From CAVZCC01 sp963773765 (lineage in GTDB: Bacteria; Actinomycetota; Acidimicrobiia; Acidimicrobiales; Microtrichaceae): a DNA stretch of 64,000 nucleotides. The notes below the pieces were generated by a model. It was not told where the DNA came from, did no database searches, and saw nothing but the letters and a program-made list of their open reading frames with translations. Position numbers and translations under genes: made by a program. This document shows, in pieces, positions 1 to 9,365 of the stretch. Location of the stretch: assembly GCA_963773765.1 (NCBI GenBank), contig CAVZCC010000003.1, positions 124,001-188,000 of the forward strand, written 5' to 3'. Within the stretch, counting starts at the first letter, position 1; every line of letters starts with the position of its first letter.

Positions 1-957
1 AAGGCCAAGGACTCCCAGTGGAACGGAGCCACCGACCTGCCGTGGCACCTGGAGGTGGACCAGGAGCGCATGGCCCGGGCCATGGCCGACAGCAACGCGG
101 CGCAGCGGTTCCGGGTGGCGGCGGAGCGCCACGGCTCCGAGGTGGCCCGCTGGAACGAGGCCGAGTGGCTGCGGTTCGAGATCGAGAACCAGAACGGGAT
201 GCTCAGCCAGTTCCTCCACGGAGAGCAGGGCGCCCTGCTGTGCACCGCCAAGCTGGTGGAGCAGGTGCCGTGGATCGACGCCAAGTACTACGCCTCCACG
301 CAGGTCATGGACGAGGCCCGCCACGTGGAGGTCTTCGCCCGCTACCTGGACACCAAGCTGTCCGGCCACCATCCCATCAACCCCCACCTGGGCCGGCTGC
401 TCGACGCCATCCTCACCGACGAGCGGTGGGACATCACCTACCTGGGCATGCAGATCATGGTGGAGGGCCTGGCGCTGGCCGCGTTCGGCTTCATCCACAC
501 CATCACCGAGGAGCCGTTGCTCAAGAAGCTGCTCCGGTACGTGATGAGCGACGAGGCCCGCCACGTGGCCTTCGGCGTGCTCTCCCTCCAGGAGCTCTAC
601 GCCGACATGTCCGCGTCGGAGCTGCGGGAGCGCCAGGAGTTCGCCTACGAGGCGGTGCTGCGGCTGCGGGACCGCTGGTTCCACACCGACACGTGGGAGA
701 TGCTCGGCGTGGACCCCCGTCCCATCGTGCGGGTCATGATCGACGAGCAGTCCGACGAGGAGCGCATGTTCCGCACCATGTTGTTCTCCAAGATCGTCCC
801 CAACTGCAAGAAGCTGGGCCTGCTGGACGCCGGTGACGGCTGGCTCCGCCAGCGCTTCGGGGAGCTCGGCATCCTCATGTTCGAGGACTGGGTGGACACC
901 GGCGACGAGTACGAGTCGCTCGACCAGGTGGCCCAGGACCGCGCCGCTGCGGGCTGA
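1..957 (+). CDS. ferritin-like diiron protein, 5' end outside the window
   Basis: The reading frame is open from base 1, so the start lies upstream; 318 codons are visible. Two DEARHV motifs (about residues 103-108 and 183-188) plus glutamates in HGEQG and VEGLAL give the paired E and ExxH ligands of a four-helix-bundle diiron site, as in ribonucleotide reductase R2-like or AurF-like oxygenases. The substrate cannot be read from sequence. The gene precedes an SDR and amine oxidase pair on the same strand, separated by 61 bases that hold a palindrome, so it is probably the end of a separate transcript. Family is secure; specific reaction is unknown. Confidence 0.8.
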   Translation, partial: KAKDSQWNGATDLPWHLEVDQERMARAMADSNAAQRFRVAAERHGSEVARWNEAEWLRFEIENQNGMLSQFLHGEQGALLCTAKLVEQVPWIDAKYYASTQVMDEARHVEVFARYLDTKLSGHHPINPHLGRLLDAILTDERWDITYLGMQIMVEGLALAAFGFIHTITEEPLLKKLLRYVMSDEARHVAFGVLSLQELYADMSASELRERQEFAYEAVLRLRDRWFHTDTWEMLGVDPRPIVRVMIDEQSDEERMFRTMLFSKIVPNCKKLGLLDAGDGWLRQRFGELGILMFEDWVDTGDEYESLDQVAQDRAAAG

Positions 958-977
958 CCGCCCGCCCCTCCCCTAAC

Positions 978-993
978 CTGACACGCGCGTCAG
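978..993. promoter_or_regulatory. palindromic operator-like site before the SDR/amine oxidase operon
   Basis: CTGACACGCGCGTCAG is a 16-base inverted repeat matching at 7 of 8 pairs, sitting 26 bases before the GTG start of the SDR gene. A TAACCT hexamer overlaps its left edge and could be a -10 element. The size and spacing suit a TetR-type repressor. No regulator gene of that family is visible here, so the binding protein is inferred only. Confidence 0.35.
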
Positions 994-1018
994 TTTCCGG
1001 CGCGCCGGGTTCGGGGGT

Positions 1019-1855
1019 GTGGGCGTGTTCGATCCGCAGGGCAAGCGAGTGCTGGTGACCGGGGCCTCCTCGGGGTTGGGCGCGGAGCTGGCCGTCGGTC
1101 TGGCCGGTCGAGGCGCCACGGTGGGACTGTGCGCCCGCCGGGCCGACCGCCTGGACGATGTCCTGGCCCATGTCCGGACGACCTCGCCCGACAGCTGTTC
1201 CTGGACGGTGGACCTGTCCGACCTGGACGGGATCGACGGGTTCGCCGCCGGCGTGGTCGATCGGTTCGGGGGGCTCGACGTGCTCATCAACAACGCCGGC
1301 ATCCCCAAGCGCCGCTGGGCCTGGGACCACCGGCCCGACGAGGTGGGCGACGTCCTGCGCATCAACGTGGAGTCACCCATCCGGCTCACCACCGCGCTGC
1401 TCCCCGCCCTGGGCCAGGCCGCCGGGCACGTGGTCTTCATCGGCTCCGTCGCCGCCCGCCTGGCCCCACCCAACGAGGCCGTGTACGCCGCGTCCAAGGC
1501 CGCGGTCACCGCCTTCGCCGAGTGCCTGCGGGTGGACCTGGGTGTGGCCGGCAGCGACATCGGTGTGCACGTGGTCCAGCCCGGCGTGCTGGGCACGGAC
1601 CTGTTCGCCCTGCCCGACAACGACGAGTCCCTGTCCGACATCGAGCCCCTGCCGCCGTCGGCCATCGTGGGTGCGGTCCTCTCCGCCCTGGAGTCGGGAC
1701 GGACCGAGACCTTCGTGCCCGAGTGGTTCACCGACCTGCCCCCGGTGAAGACCGGTGACCTGGACGGCTTCCTGCAGGGCGCGGTCGAGTACACCCAGCA
1801 GCGCCTGGAGGCGCTGGACCGGCCGGCGCCGACCGCTCCCGGAGGCCACCCATGA
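1019..1855 (+). CDS. SDR family NAD(P)-dependent oxidoreductase
   Basis: This is a 278-residue classical short-chain dehydrogenase. It has the N-terminal cofactor motif TGASSGLG, the NNAG motif, a catalytic serine in GSVAA and the YAASK active-site Tyr/Lys pair. GTG at 1019 is the start because it sits a few residues before the first beta strand. The stop overlaps the next start by four bases (ATGA at 1852), so it is translationally coupled to the copper amine oxidase. Together they could oxidise an amine to an aldehyde and then interconvert the carbonyl product; this pathway link is inference. The substrate is unknown. Confidence 0.88.
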   Translation: MGVFDPQGKRVLVTGASSGLGAELAVGLAGRGATVGLCARRADRLDDVLAHVRTTSPDSCSWTVDLSDLDGIDGFAAGVVDRFGGLDVLINNAGIPKRRWAWDHRPDEVGDVLRINVESPIRLTTALLPALGQAAGHVVFIGSVAARLAPPNEAVYAASKAAVTAFAECLRVDLGVAGSDIGVHVVQPGVLGTDLFALPDNDESLSDIEPLPPSAIVGAVLSALESGRTETFVPEWFTDLPPVKTGDLDGFLQGAVEYTQQRLEALDRPAPTAPGGHP

Positions 1856-3789
1856 CCGCCACCCACCCCCTCTCCCTGCTGGACGCCGACGAGGTCAGCG
1901 CCACCAAGGAGGTCCTGGCCGCAGCGGGCGAGCTCCCCGACGGCGCCGCCGTCGCCCACATCATCCTGGAGGAGCCGGACAAGGCCGCCCTGGCCGACTG
2001 GCGGCCCGGCGACGCGCTCGAGCGCCGCACCCGGGCCCTGGTCGTGCCCGGCCCCGAGCTCACGATGGTGGAGCTGCTGGTGTCGGTCACGGAGGCCCGC
2101 ATCGTGGAGCGCCGGGAGATCGACGGCATGCGTCCGGCGTTGCTGATGGGCGAGTCGTTCATGTGCATGCTGGCCTGCAAGGACCATCCCGACTACGTCG
2201 CCGCCATGGCCCGCCGCGGCATCCACGACCTGACCCACATCCAGATCGACCCGTGGCCGGCCGGGGTGTTCGGCTACCAGGCCGAGGAGGCCCGGCGCAT
2301 CGCCCGCTGCATCTCCTTCCTGCGCATGTCCGAGGACGACAACGGCTACGCCCGTCCCGTCGAGGGCGTGATCGTGCACGTGGACCTGGGCCGGGGCGAG
2401 GTCATCGAGGTCATCGACCACGACCTGCGGGCCGGACGCGACCCGGTCCCGGTGCCCACCGCCGGAGCCCGCTACGGCGCGGACGACGTGGGCCCGTTGC
2501 GCACCGACCTGCGGCCGATCTCCATCACCCAGCCCGAGGGACCCAGCTTCACCGTGGAGGACAACCTGGTCCGGTGGCAGAAGTGGTCCCTGCGGCTGGG
2601 CTGGGACCCCTACGAGGGCCTGGTCCTGCACCAGGTCGGCTACGACGACGCCACCACCGACGGCAGCCTGCGCACCCGTTCGGTCCTGCACCGGGCCTCC
2701 ATCTCGGAGATGGTCGTCCCCTACGGCGACCCCGGCGAGATCCAGGGGTGGAAGAACGCCTTCGACGCCGGCGAGTGGGGCCTGGGCCGCATGACGCAGT
2801 CCCTCACGCTGGGATGCGACTGCCTGGGCGAGATCCACTACACGGACGTGACGATGGCCAACGAACAGGGCGACCCCTGGGTCGTCCCCAACGCCATCTG
2901 CATGCACGAGGAGGACTTCGGGATCGGCTGGAAGCACGTCGACCTGATGACCGGCACCCACGAGGTGCGGCGCAGCCGGCGCCTGGTGATCAGCCACATC
3001 GCCACCGTGGGCAACTACGAGTACGGGTTCTTCTGGTACCTCTACCTGGACGGCAACATCCAGCTGGAGGTGAAGCTCACCGGGATCATGTCCACCCAGG
3101 GCGTCCCGGAGGGCACGACCAGCCCCTACGCCACGACCGTGGCCCCCGGCGTGCTGGCGCCGGTGCACCAGCACCTGTTCTGCGCCCGGCTGGACCTGGA
3201 CGTGGACGGGACCGCGAACCGCGTCGAGGAGGTCAACGCCGAGGTCCTCCCGGCCGGGCCGGACAACCCGTGGTCCAACGCCTTCCGGGCCCGGGCCCAG
3301 GTGCTGGAGCGGGAGTCGGCCGCCCAGCGGGAGGTCAACCCGGCCACCAGCCGGTCCTGGCGGGTCACCAACCAGGCGGTGCGCAACGGACTGGACCAGC
3401 CCGTCGGCTACAAGCTGATCCCCACCATGTCCACGCCCACCCTGCTGGCCCGGCCGGAGTCCTCGGTGGCCCGGCGGGCCGGCTTCGCCCGCCACAACCT
3501 GTGGGCCACGCCGTACCGCCCCGGGGAGCGTCGCGCCGCGGGGGACTTCCCCAACCAGCACGCCGGCGGGGCAGGCCTGCCGGAGTGGACCGCGGCGGAC
3601 CGGGACCTGGTCGATACCGACGTGGTGCTCTGGTACACCTTCGGCGTCACCCACATCCCCCGTCCGGAGGACTGGCCGGTCATGCCCGTGGAGTACACGG
3701 GGTTCCTGCTCTCGCCGTTCTGCTTCTTCGACCGCAACCCCGCGCTCGACGTGCCGCCCTCACCGGCCGGGCACTGCCACGCGGACTGA
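1852..3789 (+). CDS. copper-containing primary amine oxidase
   Basis: The 645-residue protein has the hallmarks of copper amine oxidases, which oxidise primary amines to aldehydes with release of ammonia and hydrogen peroxide. The topaquinone precursor is Tyr389 in VGNYEYG. The catalytic base is Asp305 in AFDAGEWGLG, 84 residues before the tyrosine as in the family. Copper ligands are the HQH pair (439 and 441) and a late histidine in VTHIP. Length is normal and no signal peptide is seen, so it is probably cytoplasmic. It is coupled by a 4-base overlap to the upstream SDR. Substrate range cannot be told. Confidence 0.93.
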   Translation: MTATHPLSLLDADEVSATKEVLAAAGELPDGAAVAHIILEEPDKAALADWRPGDALERRTRALVVPGPELTMVELLVSVTEARIVERREIDGMRPALLMGESFMCMLACKDHPDYVAAMARRGIHDLTHIQIDPWPAGVFGYQAEEARRIARCISFLRMSEDDNGYARPVEGVIVHVDLGRGEVIEVIDHDLRAGRDPVPVPTAGARYGADDVGPLRTDLRPISITQPEGPSFTVEDNLVRWQKWSLRLGWDPYEGLVLHQVGYDDATTDGSLRTRSVLHRASISEMVVPYGDPGEIQGWKNAFDAGEWGLGRMTQSLTLGCDCLGEIHYTDVTMANEQGDPWVVPNAICMHEEDFGIGWKHVDLMTGTHEVRRSRRLVISHIATVGNYEYGFFWYLYLDGNIQLEVKLTGIMSTQGVPEGTTSPYATTVAPGVLAPVHQHLFCARLDLDVDGTANRVEEVNAEVLPAGPDNPWSNAFRARAQVLERESAAQREVNPATSRSWRVTNQAVRNGLDQPVGYKLIPTMSTPTLLARPESSVARRAGFARHNLWATPYRPGERRAAGDFPNQHAGGAGLPEWTAADRDLVDTDVVLWYTFGVTHIPRPEDWPVMPVEYTGFLLSPFCFFDRNPALDVPPSPAGHCHAD

Positions 3790-3805
3790 CATCAGCACCC
3801 GGTCA

Positions 3806-4237
3806 TCAGTACCCGGCGAAGACCTGGACCACGTAGATGCGGCCGCCGGCGGTGGCCACGCCGGTCCCGATCCGGTTGGAGCGGCCCTCCAGGATGTTGG
3901 CCCGGTGCGGAGGGCTGGCCATCAACAGGCTGTGCATCTCGGCCACCGTGGTGGCCGAGCCGACGTTCTCGGCCAGCGACGTCCAGCCCGCGGGGACACC
4001 GTCGGTGAGCGTCGAGTGCCGCACCGTTCCACCGGCCGCCATCGTCTCGGCCCAGGCCTGTGCCTTCGCCACCAGCGTGTCGTCCAGCGCCAGTGGCGCC
4101 AGCCCGTGGGCGGTGCGTTCGGCGTTGACCCGCTGGAGCGAGTCGAACGCCTCCAGGTTCTTGGTGCAGCCCACGGCCAGGGCCGCGACCACCACCAGCG
4201 CGCCCACGGCTGCCGTCATCGTTCGTGTCCGGTGCAT
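3806..4237 (-). CDS. CAP/SCP domain lipoprotein
   Basis: The start is set at the ATG at 4237, which follows a strong GGAGGAGAGG ribosome site; an upstream in-frame extension lacks one. The 143-residue product begins with a short basic head, a hydrophobic stretch and the lipobox LAVGC, so it is an exported lipoprotein. The rest is a bacterial CAP (cysteine-rich secretory/PR-1) domain with the typical RVNAERTAHGLAPL start and the HRANIL motif. Such proteins are common in actinobacterial envelopes, with no settled activity. It is convergent with the amine oxidase, 16 bases apart. Confidence 0.85.
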   Translation of the reverse strand: MHRTRTMTAAVGALVVVAALAVGCTKNLEAFDSLQRVNAERTAHGLAPLALDDTLVAKAQAWAETMAAGGTVRHSTLTDGVPAGWTSLAENVGSATTVAEMHSLLMASPPHRANILEGRSNRIGTGVATAGGRIYVVQVFAGY

Positions 4238-4411
4238 CGAGGTTCCTCTCCTCCCGGGACCGGGTCGGGCAATCACGCTGCACGTCGGTCCCACCACTCC
4301 ACGTCAGAGTGGAACGCCCGGGGCGGCGACGCATGGGCCGGGCGGCCCCCCGCCGGTGGGCGGATCCACCCGCTCCCCCCGCGTCGGCCCTCGGTGTGGT
4401 CGGATCTGCAC

Positions 4412-5182
4412 ATGACGCGCGACGAACTGCTCGGGACCTTCGACCTGTCCGGCCGGGTGGCCGTGGTGACCGGTGGCAGCCGGGGGATCGGCCGGGCCAT
4501 CGCCGGTGGCTTCGCCGCCATGGGGGCGCACGTGGTCGTGGCCAGCCGCAAGGCCGAGGCCTGCCAGGAAGCGGCGGCGCAGATCCGTTCCGCGGGCGGC
4601 TCGGCCCTGGCCGTGCCCACCCATGTGGGCGAGCCGGACCAGCTCGCCGCGCTGGTGGCCGCCACCGTGGCCGAGTTCGGGGCCATCGACGTGGTGGTCA
4701 ACAACGCCGCCAACGCCCTGGCGCAGCCCATCGGCTCCATCACCCCCGATGCGCTGGCCAAGTCCCACGGGGTCAACCTGCGGGGACCGCTGTTCCTGGT
4801 CCAGGAGGCGCTCCCCCACCTGCGGGCCAGCGAGCACGCCGCGGTGGTGAACGTCATCACGGCCGGCGTGTTCACCCAGGGCCAGTACGTGTCGCTCTAC
4901 GTGTCGGCCAAGGCCGCGCTGCTGGCGCTGACCAAGGCCATGGCCGCGGAGTTCGCCCCCGACGGCATCCGGGTCAACGCCCTGGCCCCGGGCACGGTCG
5001 CCACCGACATGGTGTTCAACACGCCCGAGGAGTTCCAGCAGGCCGCGGTGGATGCGCAGCTCATCAAGCGCATGGCCCGGCCGGAGGAGATGGTGCCACC
5101 GGCGCTGTTCCTGGCCAGCGACGCGTCCAGCTTCATGACGGGCCAGACGCTGGTCGTGGACGGGGGCATGACCACCCACTGA
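4412..5182 (+). CDS. SDR family oxidoreductase, FabG-like
   Basis: A 256-residue classical SDR. The start is ATG 4412, since the residues from MTRDELLG onward match the family N-terminus and the earlier open frame is antisense to the CAP gene. Motifs: TGGSRGIG cofactor loop, NNAAN in place of NNAG, YVSAKAAL with the catalytic Tyr/Lys, and a normal C-terminal GQTLVVDGG. The last motif is typical of 3-oxoacyl reductase-like and gluconate-type SDRs. An MBL hydrolase starts 29 bases downstream on the same strand. Substrate is not predictable. Confidence 0.88.
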   Translation: MTRDELLGTFDLSGRVAVVTGGSRGIGRAIAGGFAAMGAHVVVASRKAEACQEAAAQIRSAGGSALAVPTHVGEPDQLAALVAATVAEFGAIDVVVNNAANALAQPIGSITPDALAKSHGVNLRGPLFLVQEALPHLRASEHAAVVNVITAGVFTQGQYVSLYVSAKAALLALTKAMAAEFAPDGIRVNALAPGTVATDMVFNTPEEFQQAAVDAQLIKRMARPEEMVPPALFLASDASSFMTGQTLVVDGGMTTH

Positions 5183-5211
5183 GCGCACCCCCCACCCACT
5201 ACCGTCCGGTC

Positions 5212-6060
5212 ATGAGCACCGTGCGCACGTGGCAGGTCGGCGACCTCACCATCACCCGGGTCCAGGAGTACGAGGGCCCCGGCATGTCCCTCATCGTGCA
5301 GGACGCCACCGCGGACAACCTGGCGCCGATCGACTGGATCGGCCCCTTCGTGGACGACCAGGGCGAGGGCCTGGCCGCCATCCAGTCCTTCGTCATCACC
5401 GACGGCGACCAGCGCATCGTCGTGGACACGTGCGTGGGGAACGACAAGCCCCGGTCGATCCCGTTCTGGGACAGGCTCCAGGGCCCGTTCCTGGAGGACC
5501 TGACGGCGGCCGGGTTCCCACCGGAGTCCATCGACACGGTGATCTGCACCCATCTGCACGTGGACCACGTCGGCTGGAACACCCGGCTGGTGGACGGACG
5601 ATGGGTGCCGACGTTCCCCAACGCCCGCTACGTCCTGAACCGCACCGAGTGGGAGCACTGGTCCAACGAGCCGGAGCCCGAGAACCAGACCATCCTGGGT
5701 GACTCGGTCCGACCGCTGTTCGACGCCGGCCTGGTGGACCTGGTGGACCCCACCCACCAGGTCGGCAACCTCCGCTTCGTGCCCACGCCGGGACACACCC
5801 CCGGCCACGTGGCGGTGGCCCTGGCCTCCCGGGGGGAACAGGCCGTCATCACCGGCGACCTCATGCACCACCCGGCCCAGGTGGCGCACCCCGAATGGCA
5901 TCCCCACGTGGACGGCGACCCGGTCCTGGCCGAGACGACCCGCCGCGCCTTCCTGGACCAGCACGCCGACACGCCCACGCTGGTCATCGGCACGCACTGG
6001 GCCGGGCCCACCGTCGGGCGCATCGTCCGCGACGGCGCCACCTTCCGCCTGGACCTCTGA
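5212..6060 (+). CDS. MBL-fold metallo-hydrolase
   Basis: The 282-residue protein carries the full metallo-beta-lactamase fold metal site. It has THLHVDHVGWN (the HxHxDH motif), a later His in PTPGHTPGH, Asp in TGDLMHHP and a C-terminal His in GTHWAGP. The HPAQ and long N-terminal region resemble the quorum-quenching-lactonase-like or aryl-hydrolase side of the family rather than beta-lactamases. ATG 5212 follows the SDR by 29 bases, so they are likely cotranscribed. Substrate unknown. Confidence 0.87.
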   Translation: MSTVRTWQVGDLTITRVQEYEGPGMSLIVQDATADNLAPIDWIGPFVDDQGEGLAAIQSFVITDGDQRIVVDTCVGNDKPRSIPFWDRLQGPFLEDLTAAGFPPESIDTVICTHLHVDHVGWNTRLVDGRWVPTFPNARYVLNRTEWEHWSNEPEPENQTILGDSVRPLFDAGLVDLVDPTHQVGNLRFVPTPGHTPGHVAVALASRGEQAVITGDLMHHPAQVAHPEWHPHVDGDPVLAETTRRAFLDQHADTPTLVIGTHWAGPTVGRIVRDGATFRLDL

Positions 6061-6064
6061 GTCG

Positions 6065-6298
6065 TCACCCCCAGCGGCGCTGCATCACCCGCTGGTGGTG
6101 GGAGGGCTCGGCCGGGCGCACGTCACCGGGGTCGAACAGGGCCGGCAGGACGGACCCGTCGGACAGCCTCCGCACACGGACGCCTTCGTCGGTGGTGGCA
6201 GCGAGCACGAAGCCGTGCGCCCAGTCCCGGTTGGACGGGCTCCACACGTCGACCGCCTGCCCCGGACCCGGATCCCGTCGGTCCTCGTCACGGCCCAT
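6065..6298 (-). CDS. small hypothetical protein, 77 aa
   Basis: ATG 6298 follows an excellent GAGGAGGAG ribosome site; an upstream extension is low-complexity. The product has a short charged head and then a compact region (about residues 17-55) rich in Trp, Phe and small residues: VDVWSPSNRDWAHGFVLAA then RVRRLSDGSVLPALF. This could be a small SH3/Tudor-like barrel, but I do not recognise the family. It converges on the MBL gene with 4 bases between stops. Confidence 0.55.
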   Translation of the reverse strand: MGRDEDRRDPGPGQAVDVWSPSNRDWAHGFVLAATTDEGVRVRRLSDGSVLPALFDPGDVRPAEPSHHQRVMQRRWG

Positions 6299-6513
6299 GT
6301 CGCACTCCTCCTCGGGACAGCCGGCGGGACAGCCGGCGGGACGATCCGTCCCGGTCCCGATCATGGGGCGCACCCCGTCGCTTCGTCTGTGGCGCGTTGC
6401 ACACGGGGCGTGATCGTCTGGACGTCTGAGGGGACGGTCAGGTTCGGGCCGCCGGAGTCGGGTCCCGGAACTACCGTTTGCGTCAGCAAGGACACGAGGA
6501 GGACCCCGAACCG

Positions 6514-7273
6514 GTGATCGACGACATCGATGGTCCTGACGACCTGCGACCCGAGGTCCTGACCGGACTGCTCCCGGGCCTGTCGGACACCGCGGCGGTC
6601 GCCCTGCTGTCGACCGCCCGCCGATACGCCATGGAACCGGGGCAGGTGTTCTTCATGCAGGGCGAGCCGTCATCCACCGTCGGGATCGTGCTGCGGGGGC
6701 ACCTCAAGCTGACCGCCGTCGGATCGAGCGGGCGGGCCGTCCTGCTCACCTTCTGGGGCCCGGGCGACCTCGCCGGCCACGTCACCGTCATCAACGGCAC
6801 CACCAGGATGGGCACGGCCGTGGCCATCAACCCGGTCGACCTCCTGGTCCTCGCGCGCGGCCGAGTTCATGCAGTTGCTGGTGGACGACCCACACGCAGG
6901 CACCGCTGTCACCCGGCAGCTGTCGAGCTGGGTCGAGGCATCGGCCCGGTGTCAGGCGGTGCAGGGCACCGAGCCCGCCAACGTGCGGATCGCCCGGCTG
7001 CTGGTGGACCTCTGCGACGTCCGGACCGACGCCGGCGGTGACCGCGGTGAGGTGGCACTGGACCTCAGCCAGGACGAGCTCGGACAGATCGTCGGCGTGT
7101 CCCGCGAGTCCACCGCACGGGTGCTGCGGGAGTTCCGGGACCGGGGGATCGTGTCGACCCGTCGCCGGGCCCTGACGGTCCACCGCCTCCGCGACCTGGA
7201 GCAGGCCGCCGGGGTGCACGGGCCGGGGCGGAGGCACCCGGACGAGCGCGTCATCCGCAAGCCCTCCCGCTGA
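6514..7273 (+). CDS. Crp/Fnr-family transcriptional regulator, frameshifted
   Basis: Two consecutive frames encode one regulator of about 252 residues. The first (from GTG 6514, preceded by GAGGAGG) is a cyclic-nucleotide-binding-like beta barrel: QVFFMQGEPSSTVGIVLRGHLKL and later GDLAGHV. The second, from about 6862, holds the dimer helix and a winged helix-turn-helix (LSQDELGQIVGVSRESTARVLREF). The frame moves by +1 inside tcgcgcgcggcc at 6851-6862. Removing one G gives VLARAEFMQLLVDDP, the usual family join. No N-terminal cysteine cluster is seen, so it is not a true Fnr. Effector unknown. Confidence 0.82.
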
Positions 7274-7378
7274 ACTCCGGTGGAACGCGGGGGCCACGGC
7301 GATGTGTGTCGGCTGACGCAGACAACCGCCGCGGCGACCCGTACCCTGCTCGAGGGAACAGGGAGAGGGATCGGGTCG

Positions 7379-7621
7379 ATGACCATGATCGTCGTCTGCA
7401 TCGCCGTCGCCACCGCGGCGACCGGGCTGGCGGTCGTGATCTGTTCGGACCTCGATGACATGGTGAAGCCGTTGGTCGGCGGCGAAGGGGACCGGGTGCG
7501 CGACGGGAGCGGCTCAGGACCGGACGCCGCCGACCGGCCCGACGGCACGGAGGCCACGGTCGAAACATCCGCGGCACCGCCGTCCGACCGGGCTCCCGAC
7601 CAGGAGCACCGGTCGACCTGA
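7379..7621 (+). CDS. small single-pass membrane protein, 80 aa
   Basis: ATG 7379 is preceded by GGAGAGGGA at a good distance. Residues 3-22 form one hydrophobic segment (IVVCIAVATAATGLAVVIC), followed by an acidic and Ser/Pro/Asp-rich tail that ends in EHRST. I recognise no family. The high Asp/Gly/Ser content of the tail suggests it is disordered. It sits between the regulator and glpD, converging on the latter with a 13-base gap. Confidence 0.5.
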   Translation: MTMIVVCIAVATAATGLAVVICSDLDDMVKPLVGGEGDRVRDGSGSGPDAADRPDGTEATVETSAAPPSDRAPDQEHRST

Positions 7622-7634
7622 CCGTTGAAGGGCC

Positions 7635-9278
7635 TCAGGCCGATCCCGACGGGCGGGTCCTGCCCTCCAGGTACTCCGCCAGCTTCTCGTCGGCCCGGTC
7701 CCCGAACAGGATGCGGCACACCTCCCGCAGCCCCTCCGAGTCGCCCAGTTCGGCGTCGGGCACGACCTGTTCGATCTTGGACCGACGCCGCATGAAGTCC
7801 TCGAGCCGGGTCACCATCTCGGTGCTGGCCGCGAGGTGCAGCTCCACCCGGAGGTAGTCGGTGCCGCCCAGGATGTCCTCGCGCCATGGCAGGGTCCTCC
7901 CGGATCGCCTCCAGCATGGCGAAGGCCCGGCGGCCGTAGCGCCGCCACAGCCGATCGGACAACGGCTCGACGTCGGCCCGCTGGCGGAGGTCGTCGAGGC
8001 GCATCAGGCGGGCCTGGCGGTAGAACTCGGCCCGGGTCTCCGTCGTCGGCTCGCCGTACCAGTTGTGGTGGTCCGGCTCGAGCGGGAGGCCGAGCGACTC
8101 GACCGCGTCGGCCACCTCCTCGCCGACGTTGAGGCAGTCGGTGAGCTTGCCGCCGAAGATGGTGATGGCCTGGCGCGCCGCGTCCACCTCGATCTCGTGC
8201 TTGCGGCTGAGCGAGGTCCAGTCCGACGTCGGTGTGGTCGTCCCCGCCGGCGGCCGACCACCAGCGGGCCGCACGCCGCGACCGCTCGGCGATGACGTCG
8301 TCCGCGGTCAGCGGCGACGGCAGGTCCAGGCGCTTGTTGATCTGGTCCAGCAGGAAGGACCGGTCGTCGTCGTCCACGTGGGTGAGCGGCTGGTCGATCC
8401 GGGTGTCGGTGGTGCCGATGACGGAGCGGTTGCCCATGGGCAGCACGTAGAACAGCCGCTGGGTGTCGTCGAAGAAGGCCAGCACCCGTTCGTGGTCGGT
8501 GGTGGTGAGCCGGGGCACGACCAGGTGGATGCCCTTGGAGTACACGATGCGGTGGCGGGTGCGGATGCCCCAGTCCGCGTTGAGGCCGTCCACGAACGGG
8601 CCGGCCGCGTTCACGACGGTGCGGGCCGTGGCCGACGAGCTCCTCGCCGGTCTCCAGGTCACGCAGCCGGACCTGCCAGCGGCCGTCGACCCGTTCCGCG
8701 CGGGACAGCTCGACGTAGTTGGCCACCGTGGCGCCGGCCTCGATGGCGGACCGGACGAAGGAGAACACGAACCGGGCGTCGTTGTCCTTCAGGTAGCAGT
8801 CCCGGTACTCGATCCCGCCCCGGACCGACCGCGTGTCGATCACCGGCTCCTCGGAGCGGATCCGGGCCGTGCTCAACAGGCGCGGGTACCGGGTGCGGAA
8901 GCCGCCGATGGCCCAGTAGGCGGTGGCACCGAGCGCCGAGAACCACGGCGGGTAGGGCGACGAGTCGTCCAGCGCGGCCAGGAAGGAGAGCTCGGTGACG
9001 TTGTCCGGATAGGCCTTCATCAGCCGGTTGCGGGACCGGCAGAGCTTGTGGACGAGCATGAGCTCGTAGTGCTCCAGGTACTTGAAGCCGCCCCACACCA
9101 GGTTGGACGACTCCTGGCTGGTGAACGACGCGAAGTCGCCGCGTTCCACCAGCGCCACGGAGGCGCCACGGCCGGCCAGCGACGCTGCCACCACGGCACC
9201 GTTGATGCCACCACCGACGATGAGCACGTCGAACGACCCGCCCCGCAGCCGGTCAATGCTTGTGTCACGAAGGGTCAC
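7635..9278 (-). CDS. glpD: glycerol-3-phosphate dehydrogenase (FAD), three frameshifts
   Basis: Oxidises glycerol 3-phosphate to dihydroxyacetone phosphate and passes electrons to the quinone pool at the membrane. From GTG 9278 the frame gives the FAD motif VLIVGGGINGA, then LVWGGFKYLEH and RGGIEYRDC. It then continues in two further frames with TVVNAAGPFVDGLN, KGIHLVVPR, LPMGNRSVIGTTD and LSRKHEIEV, and ends in a fourth segment with the alpha-helical C-terminal domain. Breaks are near 8636, 8280 and 7883. At each, deleting one base restores family sequence (GEELSATARTVVNAAGPF at the first). The repaired protein is about 546 residues, a normal length. Confidence 0.85.
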
Positions 9279-9365
9279 GCCCGAACCGTACCAACGGGTC
9301 CGGCTGCCCGTCGCCGGTCGCCGGCGGCCGAGATGTAGGATCCTTGCGGAAACAAAGGATGCGCC

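Noticed and set aside
973..3654. A long open frame (893 codons) on the minus strand
   Set aside because: It lies opposite the SDR and amine oxidase genes, has low-complexity Gly/Val/His/Asp composition, and reflects high GC rather than a gene.
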